The position numbers and the translations under genes are program-made. The notes beneath the pieces are model-generated. The model was not told the origin of the DNA and ran no database searches. It saw only the letters and a list, made by a program, of their open reading frames with translations. From the NCBI GenBank assembly GCA_014607495.2, contig CP053170.1, positions 4,464,001-4,528,000 on the forward strand: a stretch of DNA of 64,000 bases, in the 5' to 3' direction. Origin of the DNA: Carposina sasakii (Eukaryota > Arthropoda > Insecta > Lepidoptera > Carposinidae). Below, in pieces: positions 27,501 to 32,332 of this stretch; position 1 is the stretch's first letter; every line of letters begins with the position of its first letter.

Positions 27501-30500
27501 TTGGTAATGTAATGCTATTGAACAGTACGCCGTAACCCCCAATATATAGCCTGTAATAGGTATTCTATGACCATACGTCGTTGCTATAATAAACAATAAA
27601 CATTCGTTGTCCGTCGCGGCACCTATACGGCATAATTAGTCACAAACAAGCCAAGCATACTAATGTATACTACCTACATATTTCATAAACATTTTACGCA
27701 CTTTTGTTTAACCTAGTTTTTACGTAGTAATTTTGGCTTCTTCATCTAAGTATACAGGGTGTAACAGACGGGGTATGTTAAGCGCAATGCTATAAAAATC
27801 GCGCCCATGACAGAGAACTCTGAAACTTTAATTCTAAAAAAATATTTAGTAGGTCACTTCGGTTATACCCTGTAGAGAACTGATTAGACTGTTTTCTCAT
27901 ACCAGATGAGTCGCAAGCTGTTCTTTTGAAACCTAGGAAGGAAGCCGCGTTGGTCTAATTTTGAAACCTATAGATAAGAGTATCACCAGTTAGGGCTGTT
28001 CCAGTATACAGGGTGTAACAAAAAGGGTGTGTTAAGCGAAAAGCTATGTAAATAGCCCACTGTAGAGAACCTATCCACAAAATTTGAGACCCGAAATCAC
28101 ATGTTTATTTTTCCCGATAGTATGGAGAATTTTTAAATATCTCAGGAATTTTCATACAATTTTGAAAAATAAAAATGTGATTTCGAGTCTCAAATTTTGG
28201 AAATAGGTTCTCTATAGTGGGCCATTTACATAGCTTTTCGCTTAACATACCCTTTCTGTTACACCCTGTATATTTGAGTCACCTATTATATTAACCCAGC
28301 ACGGTAACTTCTTCGTTTACAATTTTTTTTACCTTAAAGGTAACATTAAATATAATAATAAATTAAGACAAGAGCACTGGCACGGAATGCAGAGGTCGTG
28401 GGTTCGAGTCCCACTCGGGTGAAGAATTTTATCCATTTCTTTATTTATAATTTTATAAAATATAATATCTTGATTAAGATAAATATTTATAAAAACACTC
28501 CTCCATAATATAATCCGTTAGGTTAGGCTATCGGGATGAAAAAATAACGTTGCCAATAATGTAATTTAAAAAGAGATGGTAAAATTCGACATCCGAGTAA
28601 TTGACCCGGTAGCTCAGTTGGTAAGAGCACTGGCACGGAATGCAGAGGTAGTGGGTTCGAGTCCCACTCGGGTGAAGAAACTTTTCCATTTCTTTATTAA
28701 TAATTTTATAACATTAACTAGGTTCAATAAGTACAGTTTTAGTTTATTCCCGTGTTGATGCGGGGTTTCATTACACTACATCAGGATCTCCTTCCGTGCA
28801 TATCGTAGAAGACTTTAGACCACGGTCATTCTCAGGCGACAAGTTAGCTTGTCACTGAACAGTACTCCCCGCTATACTAAACGTGGCTTCGAAATCTCGC
28901 TTGTTATCCTGCAGTTCTGGTTACTCAATTTCGGGAACAGTCTATACAGGATGTTTTTTCGTTGCCACCCTTAACGAAGGGTACGTACTCTATAGATCTA
29001 ATAAAGTAAGTTTATGCAAAAAAAAAATGCTGGGAAACAATGTAATTTAAAAAAATTACTTGATCGGGCGAAATTTATAGTGTCCAGTGTTTATGCTAGT
29101 TATTTCATAGACAGATATTAATTATTTCTCGTGAAAAATCTTGCTACACGCGTCAATGTGCATTTATGCAGAAAAACGCAGTCTATTTACTCAACTTTGG
29201 ACCCTAATATTTTGGAAACCAGACACTTTCCAGGTATGCTTCCATGGAGAAAAATGATCGTGATGATGAGGAGATTCCGTAGTTTTCGGGAACGTTAACG
29301 ATCAAAAATCATCCTGTATATCTATGTTCTTGAAACTTATCTACCTATACTATAGAAACCTTAACCTGCCCTTGGTCGAGTTGTCACTTAAGCCTCATAA
29401 TAAAGTCTCTACTAAGGAATAGAAATTCCATTAATATGAGCGAGATTATCATGATTGTGGAAGCGAGACGGCGCTATAAGCAGTGTAGAGCGATATCTTG
29501 CTTTCACCACGGAAACAACCCTGCTTAAAGTTTACGGTAGAGCTTCTTTGTATAAATTCTAGAGAAAGGATGGACATTATATTTTCACTTATTATGATAC
29601 ACACTTATGCACTATAATATCTCCCGCGTACCTGGCCAATCTCCGTAGAGATTGGTCGCCTTGACCGAAATACGGTCGGAGATCATCATCATCATCATAA
29701 TGATTGGCGTACTTATAGTTTTTATTACAATGTCATTAAACTTCAGGGCCAGTGTATTTATCGCGTATTCAAGCTTTACAGTACTGGATGAAAAGGCGTA
29801 CCGTCTCTAGTTATTGTCCCAAAATCAACTAGCTCTGTAAATTTAAATACTTATTTGCTTAAGTCATGGTATCATACACCTACACACACATCAGCCTATT
29901 GCATGCAATCCACTGCTGAATGTAGGCTTCTCCCAGGGCACCCCAAAAGGCGGCTGCCAGGAAGGGTTTTTGCCCAGTGGTTTCGGACTTGTGTCAACTT
30001 ACGATACCCGCGGGCAGATATAGAGTAGTGCTATTCTCCTCTGCGGAACATGGCAATACACTAGTGTAAGGCCTTAATAAAAGTATTATAAATATTAATA
30101 AGAAAATGAAGAAAAAAAATCACCCGAGTGAGATCTGAACTCACGACCTCTCGCATTCCGTGCATCGCTCTAACCGAGCTATCGGATCACTTAACTCGGA
30201 TGACGAATTCTACTATCTCTTTTAATAAAATGTTAATAAAAGAACTATAGTCACTCGGCCCCTTTGAGCACCGGCGATGAGAATATTCTACCTACCTGAC
30301 TAGGAAATGTCCGTTAAGAAAGCACTACCAGTAATTTCCACGGGAAAGGCAAATTGGGAATTATATGTGATTATATAAGGTACTCTTTGATCACACCTCT
30401 TTCCGAGAGGCTTTCTCTGTGTCCAATAGTACGAGAGGGACACCGGGGATAGACGATGTACCTACACTCTCTAAATATCCATAAACATCAAGTGATACCA

Positions 30501-31642
30501 CGGTAGTATATCACGAACACTCTAGTGCTTATATGTATTTCACACATTGCCTGGACGCCTTAGACATTCTATACATTGCCTAGGTATTGTATACAATACC
30601 TAGATTATACGTACCGGTAACATGTATAATATTTAAATAGTATTTAATCCATTTGAGTACTAGTCTTAGTATTAGTAAATACTCAACATTTTTTATTATC
30701 TACTTAGTCCTTGAGGTCTGGAGCTTTAATTACTTTGATTTTTATTTATATTTTATCTATTTTATAACAATGGAGCTACACGTACAAACTACCACACTCT
30801 CAGGCAAGAGTGTATTGGAACTTACAGTAAACTAAATTCATAGCGATATTGTTATAGGATAAGTACGTTTTAACCTTTGTTAAAAGCTTTAAAAGGTTAA
30901 GCCTGATTGGATAGTTCTACTTATAAACCCAGCCTGATGAGCTTTAAAAACTTTCACGGTGTATTGGCGTGATTTTCTCCTCATCAAGTACCTATCAATT
31001 TTTGATCACGATGTTTAGATATCACTTGTACTACCAAGTACATTGACTATATAACAATGACTATAACAATAACCTCCCGTAATACAGCCTGTAGACAAGC
31101 ACTTTGTACCATATCGTCATGAACGTATAAAGAACAACGGACGTAATGCTGTCAATGCACAGATTGAAGCACCGTAATGGCGGCGCGTTGCCCATGTGTG
31201 CGTATTTTCTAGTAGGCGCCGAGCTTACTATGGTTTGTATGTGTGGGTGGATAACGCGTCATAACACATCCCTACTCCGTGGAATATCGTTACCGAGCTT
31301 ACTACGAATGCCTCACTCTGTGTATGGATAACACTCTGTCCGTTATTCTTTATACATTCATGCATATCGTATTGATTTATTTAGACAATTTGACAACACT
31401 CCTCGCTTATCTCAACCGCCTACCGTGCATACTACTTCTATATATAAATAATACAAAGTGTGACGATGTTGTTTTCACGGGCACCATTTAGCTAACGAGT
31501 ACAGTATTGTGGCCGACAATTCTGACCTTCACGCCGCGTTGATGCCCAATTCATGCGCGCTACATGGTACTCACTCTTCGGAATGTTGGGAGACATTGTC
31601 CTTATCCTTGTGTGCTTGTCCTGAGCTGCACGAATTGCCCAT
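384..31642 (-). CDS. 5' part of a gene for a protein starting MGNSCSS (three exons seen, continues off left edge)
   Basis: Three coding exons join in phase: 31575-31642, 7659-7804 and 384-563, each bounded by AG/GT signals. They give 131 codons plus one base, so the 3' part lies outside the window. The product starts MGNSCSS: Gly2 and Ser6 fit an N-myristoylation signal and Cys5 a palmitoylation site, so membrane attachment is inferred. A Ser/Pro/Ala-rich, probably disordered stretch follows, then a basic run (ARARRRR) leading into a hydrophobic strand, [11 protein letters not shown]. That strand faintly recalls the first strand of the N-terminal domain of NACHT/WD-repeat (NWD-type) proteins, but too little is visible to name the family. 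Intron 1 is about 23.8 kb and intron 2 about 7.1 kb; the latter holds a BEL/Pao element in antisense. The gene is divergent from the zinc-finger gene at 32254. Exon confidence is good; identity is open. Confidence 0.7.
564..853. repeat. Intronic repeat remnant (gcattctctcaggcgat family)
   Basis: From about 640 this matches a dispersed family sharing a phrase like 'ggcattctctcaggcgataag...aacttgtcactgatc...gctatgctaaacgtggctgtgggatctcc'. Other degenerate copies lie near 7885-8080, 28750-28950, 38045-38260, 40525-40640 (inverted), 53935-54160, 57190-57310 (inverted) and 61290-61470. No coding capacity was seen; I take it to be an untranslated LINE or SINE fragment. Confidence 0.5.
854..1123. 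mobile_element. Palindromic MITE, family A, copy 1
   Basis: The element is about 270 bp and nearly fully palindromic: agggtgtaacaaaaggggta at the left is inverted as tacc...tgttacatcctgtata at the right. The arms carry gcttttcgcttaacatac and atcacatgtttatttttc. Ends of the type TATACAGGG...CCCTGTATA suggest insertion at TA, as for Tc1/mariner-derived MITEs. No coding capacity. Confidence 0.85.
1175..1355 (+). repeat. 5' LTR of the BEL/Pao element
   Basis: This 181-bp direct repeat matches 6784-6964 with one substitution. It starts TGT and ends ACA. As the 5' copy it should hold the promoter and transcription start, but no clear TATA box stands out. Confidence 0.95.
1359..1371 (+). promoter_or_regulatory. 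Candidate primer-binding site
   Basis: Three bases after the 5' LTR, tggtgccgaaacc is complementary to a tRNA 3' end terminating in CCA. This is the usual reverse-transcription priming position. The tRNA species was not identified. Confidence 0.7.
1629..6746 (+). CDS. BEL/Pao gag-pol polyprotein, 1705 aa
   Basis: This uninterrupted frame encodes the full set of retrotransposition enzymes of a BEL/Pao element. In order, there is a short N-terminal coiled region, then a gag-like DUF1759 domain (about residues 138-280, [10 protein letters not shown]). A Cys/His-rich zinc-knuckle block follows at about 338-405. The aspartic protease has LLDSGS, with catalytic D446. Reverse transcriptase has TDIQNMY (D784) and YVDD (859-862). 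RNase H has FCDAS (D1035). The integrase has an HHCC zinc finger at about 1340-1380 and a DDE triad at D1411, D1477 and E1530, the last in [13 protein letters not shown]5641-like C terminus ends the protein. All catalytic motifs are present with no stop or frameshift, so the product is probably functional. The start is the first ATG after the primer site. Shorter open frames overlapping it are shadows. Confidence 0.96.
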   Translation: MGGASDRRKSKGSNDAMISDEEAVRKLKAQIAQCKGLITKTENFLCEHESRTLEKCTIKVRLQQMEANLQKYNDLVLDLSIITGNTSEEDFVEDLHEERCIKIICTLQNLLCESETESPKTSTSQASTSGTEIRLPEIEIPVFDGRDYSKYKTFIEMFDAIINSNSRLQPVQKLFYFKKYLKGEALSIIEGLPLTGDSYLEARELLRCRYDNKFLVVTNHIKALIDSQCLTKGTACNLRELVSNARQHLGALKSLGQPTDKWDLIILTILLKKLDQFSCRAFHEKRDNSQMPTIEDFFAFVERRASSFEESQYNEGKQGFTFDKKLTKVSNIANTISCKCCDSTSHKLFKCPVFAARSVAERIDLASKCKLCQICLGLHKGKCHFHFKCSICNSKEHNTLLHCDNEPIINTCHANANNNAVLLPTVKVKVMTHNGKSHITCKGLLDSGSQVSFITNKLANALNLKLDKNNRCISALGRKTKLTLGSAIVKFQSLISTFNCQVACSVVDTITTQLPQCKINKSNVTLPDSVILADNDWHTPGDISFLLAADVFFSILLPSKIKLPNNNLYLIGTEFGSILSGDIPCSKDALECSNVALHVSDSANNRVDHLLTKFWETEIVPEIKLEVTAKQDSCEAEFKRSVQIIDNKFQVSLQLSKPMDQLNLGNTFPIAFKALNCIEKRFAKDESLHKRYKEFLSKYIELGHARVLPLTNSNRNKFYFMQHLPIIREDRKTTKLRVVFNGNTRASNKFNSLNDVLLNGHKTQKDLFDILILFRSHKYVMVTDIQNMYRCVNIDLKFHHLQNILWRNNINDLIVIQFQTVTYGLRSSSFLATRCLEELAVRYGTEFPRAAEVIRTSMYVDDALFGADSIEETIQVRDEFINLLSRATFHLHKWASNDLQLLADIPADKQYFDNREICAKSDLKTLGMSYDTKQDAFNVCCPTKNIDIWDKRSILSFIGSFYDPLGLAGPVVVKAKQFLQVLWKEQLSWDSPIPERLLEYWKMFHQKLISMPVLHVSRNVITSKAGRIELVGFCDASMKSYGACIYIRVIFDGIVYMNLLCSKSRIAPMKTVLTIPRLELNSALLLAKLYEKTVSILINIKFDCKYLFSDSKVVLCWLQSEKANLPAYVSNRVTVINNITNDCNWSHVYGAVNPADCLSRGCNPADLLNNHLWWHGPTEMSNATYDFSQCSTFVCNHLTSAVEVDQAVGSADLPKDPQMFTKYSSWIKLQKIVAWIMRFYHNCKNKNNKVLTALTVTELKRSQFKIISIIQNEYFSKEFHCIRNDETIKTHLKSVVPFIDSENVLRATGRLQKATIPFSQKHPIILPKNCHITKLIITYEHLLLLHGGLRLTMSSLSQTYWIVNCTREVKRIISKCVICYRLKAQVASQLMGSLPFDRVNEAKVFDVVGIDYCGPFSIKQSSIRRSIVTKGYVCVFVCFATKAIHMELISDMTTPAFIASLKRFISRRGMPCKIYCDNAKTFKGADNALKELVNLSSKEHQNSVINFALSRGISFQYIPSYSPTFGGLWETAVKSAKYHFKRVIGNSLLTYEEFNTILVMTEGILNSITQLSKDPDDFSCLTPGHFLIGKALNSIPEPDITNIPQNRLRLWRRCEQIKQHFWCVWYKQYLTQLNNRPKWHSSQPNVEVGNLVLLKEDRCSPLTWPTARVTKLYFGSDSKVRVVEVKLPNGFVSKRAINKICVLPI
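6784..6964 (+). repeat. 3' LTR of the BEL/Pao element
   Basis: This 181-bp copy of the 5' LTR is followed directly by the second gactg target duplication. The sequence just upstream (6747-6783) is only weakly purine-rich, so the polypurine primer is not obvious. Confidence 0.95.
7659..7804 (-). CDS. Exon 2 of the MGNSCSS gene
   Basis: This 146-nt exon lies between an acceptor (gcggcag, ending at 7805) and a donor (gtaagt, 7658-7653). One base completes the previous codon, then 48 open codons follow, then one base carries over. The encoded stretch is rich in Pro, Ser, Thr and Ala (starts [10 protein letters not shown], ends [10 protein letters not shown]), suggesting a flexible linker. GC content and third-position GC are far above the surrounding AT-rich repeats, which supports coding function. 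It joins in phase to both neighbouring exons. Confidence 0.68.
7885..8080. repeat. Dispersed repeat, gcattctctcaggcgat family
   Basis: It contains gctagcaactcgacattgat and catctggcccagctatgccg followed by cgtggctgtgggatctcc, shared with about eight other places in the window. It lies next to exon 2 of the MGNSCSS gene. Confidence 0.5.
8483..8553 (-). repeat. tRNA-like SINE head
   Basis: On the minus strand this 71-nt stretch reads gacccggtagctcagtggtt...gtgggttcgactcccactc, with A-box and B-box (ggttcgactcc) promoter elements and pairing acceptor ends. A conserved ~200-nt flank upstream (8554-8760) and an A/T-rich tail mark it as part of a dispersed repeat. The anticodon arm pairs poorly, so it is probably not a working tRNA gene. 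Confidence 0.65.
8788..8947. mobile_element. Palindromic MITE, family B, copy 1
   Basis: Inverted arms read aagaaacaacttttactatg / catagtgaaagttgtttctt around a short loop. Related copies lie at about 50519-50698 and 55770-55920. Flanks share ctacctagtttcgtgtcaaa, so the true ends may lie slightly outside. Confidence 0.75.
9113..9254. mobile_element. Palindromic MITE, family E, copy 1
   Basis: The arms cgtcagatagcttattagag and aaagttgatgctg invert around a central tgatcatg. Decayed relatives are at about 43601-43724 and 52811-52975. Each forms a hairpin with 'gatagagacag' near the middle. Confidence 0.65.
9477..9662. repeat. Dispersed repeat with (gttt)n and gcgggcgaag-type end
   Basis: gctgaagagtttgtttgttt through ggacgaagtcgtgggcggct matches 39915-40127 in inverted orientation almost base for base. 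Such 'ctttataatattagtatag' flanked repeats are widespread in Lepidoptera. No coding capacity. Confidence 0.7.
9979..10445. mobile_element. Non-autonomous DNA element with ~30-bp TIRs (family F)
   Basis: Left end tgcaggatgtttgtgacagc and right end gctgtcacaccctgtata are inverted repeats continuing through caggcaaata. The 467-bp interior is A/T-rich and non-coding. The CAGGGTGT terminus resembles family A, suggesting mobilisation by a related transposase, though the interior is unrelated. Confidence 0.75.
10574..10715. repeat. LINE-tail-like repeat with (acat)n (family N)
   Basis: acatacatacatata leads into cacgcctttatcccttacgg and gcagagcaccaagggccgat. The same unit occurs at 14180-14395 (inverted), 32664-32780 (inverted), 36540-36790 and 42055-42250. 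It is probably the 3' end of a non-LTR retrotransposon. Confidence 0.6.
10889..10960 (-). repeat. tRNA-like SINE head (first of a pair)
   Basis: This is a minus-strand tRNA-like sequence with the same flank as the 8483 copy (aattactcggatgacgaat beside it). A second head follows at 11213-11284, the two being separated by the conserved linker. Confidence 0.62.
11213..11284 (-). repeat. tRNA-like SINE head (second of a pair)
   Basis: This minus-strand copy is almost identical to 10889-10960 and lies 324 bp further on. The head-linker-head arrangement recurs at 28371-28674, suggesting a dimeric or tandem element. Confidence 0.62.
12840..12900. promoter_or_regulatory. GC-rich patch with a palindromic CRE-type site
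   Basis: In an AT-rich intron a short GC-rich block carries the full CREB/ATF palindrome tgacgtca at 12878-12885, plus a second tacgtca at 12867-12873. It could be an enhancer or an alternative promoter of the surrounding minus-strand gene. No exon was recognised beside it. Confidence 0.3.
13397..13888. mobile_element. hAT-like MITE with exact 8-bp target duplication
   Basis: The 492-bp element has perfect terminal inverted repeats CAAGGGCGTCGCCA/TGGCGACGCCCTTG, flanked by gaagtgtg at 13389-13396 and 13889-13896. Runs of G/C (gggggggg) lie just inside both ends, and a strong hairpin (13438-13514) lies in the left half. No transposase frame. 8-bp duplications and CA-starting ends fit the hAT superfamily. 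Confidence 0.9.
13968..14112. mobile_element. Palindromic MITE, family C, copy 1
   Basis: Ends tggtcgattccggcagtcac and its inverse enclose about 145 bp; the arms continue through cttaaacctaaacgt. Three more copies lie at 42932-43086, 48913-49060 and 60451-60605. Confidence 0.85.
15432..15800 (+). mobile_element. Non-autonomous element, family D, copy 1
   Basis: This ~369-bp element runs from tatacagatgctttttgttg to acatcctgtata, with short inverted ends. It contains gaagggtacgtactctata and ttggaaaccagacacttccc. Other copies: 28943-29320 (+), 52002-52347 (+, truncated), 48081-48379 (inverted) and 55389-55728 (inverted). Confidence 0.75.
17354..17622. mobile_element. Palindromic MITE, family A, copy 2
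   Basis: This is a full-length foldback starting tatacagggtgtaacaa and ending ttacaccctgtata, with the same arms as the 854-1123 copy. It lies in intron 1 of the MGNSCSS gene. Confidence 0.85.
19403..19651. mobile_element. Palindromic MITE, family A, copy 3
   Basis: It is bounded by tatacagggtgtaacaa and ttgttacaccctgta, with one arm shortened relative to other copies. It is intronic in the MGNSCSS gene. Confidence 0.83.
19776..20010 (+). repeat. 'gtccactgctggacgtaggcc' repeat, copy 1 (family O)
   Basis: gcagtccactgctggacgta and accacgctgggcaggcgg mark a dispersed family, also seen at 23200-23455, 24780-24960, 25797-26043, 29888-30055 (diverged), 43265-43325 and 63405-63525 (inverted). Copies often abut (cat)n or (gat)n tracts. 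It is probably the 3' tail of a non-LTR retrotransposon. Confidence 0.65.
21328..21690 (-). pseudogene. RTE-like LINE fragment, C-terminal end of ORF2
   Basis: A 120-residue frame contains [43 protein letters not shown] and [16 protein letters not shown]. These are the C-terminal tail of the endonuclease/reverse transcriptase protein of RTE-type elements common in Lepidoptera. The catalytic parts are absent, so it is a dead 5'-truncated copy. A decayed second piece of the same region lies next to it at about 21720-21910, and another at about 23470-23550. A (tacat)n tract ends it at 21305. Confidence 0.8.
23200..23455 (+). repeat. Family O repeat, copy 2
   Basis: It is preceded by (atc)n at about 23197-23212. 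It contains gtccactgctggacgtaggc through actctgccggcaccacgc, the longest clean copy here, and is followed at 23470-23550 by an RTE-tail fragment. Confidence 0.65.
25797..26043 (+). repeat. Family O repeat, copy 3
   Basis: The same unit as 23200-23455 with small internal differences. A shorter, more decayed copy lies at 24780-24960. Confidence 0.65.
28005..28272. mobile_element. Palindromic MITE, family A, copy 4
   Basis: This full foldback has intact tatacaggg/ccctgtata ends. A diverged relative with the same termini lies just upstream at about 27752-27870, and a solo right end at about 26905-26925. Confidence 0.85.
28371..28674 (+). repeat. tRNA-like SINE pair, plus strand
   Basis: A 5'-truncated head (28371-28421) and a complete one (28603-28674: gacccggtagctcagttggt through cccactcgggtg) are separated by the same linker as at 10.9-11.2 kb, in opposite orientation. 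Both are followed by gaagaa...tttccatttcttta. A/B-box-like motifs are visible. Confidence 0.62.
28943..29320 (+). mobile_element. Non-autonomous element, family D, copy 2
   Basis: This full-length copy has tatacaggatgttttttcg at the left and atcatcctgtata at the right, the clearest view of the family's short TIRs. No coding capacity. Confidence 0.78.
30121..30188 (-). repeat. Decayed tRNA-like SINE head
   Basis: This is a diverged minus-strand copy, with the B-box region reading gttcagatctc and a one-arm deletion. It is flanked by the same gatgacgaattc context. Confidence 0.55.
31575..31642 (-). CDS. Exon 1 (coding part) of the MGNSCSS gene
   Basis: The ATG at 31642-31640 (minus strand) follows a purine-rich context (gggacgagATGG). 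It opens 22 codons, [22 protein letters not shown], plus two bases, ending at a strong donor (gtgagt, 31574-31569). The ending phase of two bases is exactly what the exon at 7659-7804 needs. The exon lies in a GC-rich, CpG-rich stretch that looks like a promoter and 5'UTR. It is too short to appear as a conventional ORF. A plus-strand open frame covers the same bases but lacks matching splice signals and is taken as a shadow. Confidence 0.7.
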
Positions 31643-32253
31643 CTCGTCCCGGCCCGGCCGCGCCGCCCTTAGCTTAACTGATCACCTCATGCGTAGGTAC
31701 ACTTCACTCAGCGTCTCACGCCCTAGCACAGAGCGGACTATAGCGCCCACAAGTTTACATCGCCCGGCGCCGCGATCGTTTCGGGCGGCAAATCTAAAAT
31801 TAAATGTAGCGCGTACTGACGCCGCTGAATCTCGACGGCGAATAATCAATGCGTTGCGCGCCCTCTCCCCCCGGCCTCCTCTAACGCCCGATTCTCCTTC
31901 GCGCGCGCGCTATCTAATTATCTACGCTTTTCACGACATATGCTCCGATAGAGAGCTTTTCCCGACGAAGGAGGCCCAATTAACTACACTAAGCTCTGCA
32001 TCAAACTTACTTCGTAAACACTATTGAAAATGAGAATGCCACCTGCGCGGTCATCGACACTGACTGGCAGCCGATGGCCGCGAACGCTGGAATTGAATTT
32101 GGAATTCTTAAAATAAAAATACGTCTATCTAATTTCGCTCGCTTGTTTCTGTCGTAGCAAGTGCCCACAAGTATTACAAGCTTGTTGATATAATAAAACT
32201 TGTATTTTTACGAAATTTTCGTAGTTTATGCAAATTACTAGTCAGTTAACGGT
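31643..32253. promoter_or_regulatory. GC-rich divergent promoter between two genes
   Basis: The 611 bp between the minus-strand ATG (31642) and the plus-strand ATG (32254) should hold both 5'UTRs and a shared control region. 31.64-31.92 kb is strongly GC- and CpG-rich (ggcccggccgcgccgcc, gcgcgcgcgc), unlike the neighbourhood. No convincing TATA box was seen for either gene. A plus-strand open frame of 172 codons across it (31509-32027) is interpreted as non-coding. Confidence 0.55.
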
Positions 32254-32332
32254 ATGCCTAGGTGTTTTATGGACTCTGTTCGAATTGTTAAAGATACTTT
32301 CATACATGATGGGTACGTTTCTGGGCTTGGAA
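32254..32332 (+). CDS. Zinc-finger gene exon 1, SNAG-like N terminus
   Basis: ATG at 32254, then [18 protein letters not shown] and eight more codons, ending one base into a codon at a consensus donor (gtaagt, 32333-32338). The phase fits the exon at 33075. The nearer gtacgt at 32313 would give the wrong phase. SNAG likeness rests on six residues, so this exon is the least certain of the five. Confidence 0.65.

Noticed and set aside
28603..28674. Functional tRNA gene
   Set aside because: The A and B boxes are good, but the anticodon stem pairs poorly, and the sequence is repeated with a conserved long flank as part of a SINE-like unit.
31509..32027. 172-codon plus-strand open frame in the CpG-rich region
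   Set aside because: It overlaps the minus-strand MGNSCSS exon and the divergent promoter, lacks a recognisable domain, and its openness is explained by high GC content.
32313..32318. Alternative donor gtacgt for zinc-finger exon 1
   Set aside because: It gives a phase that does not fit the exon at 33075; the gtaagt at 32333 does.
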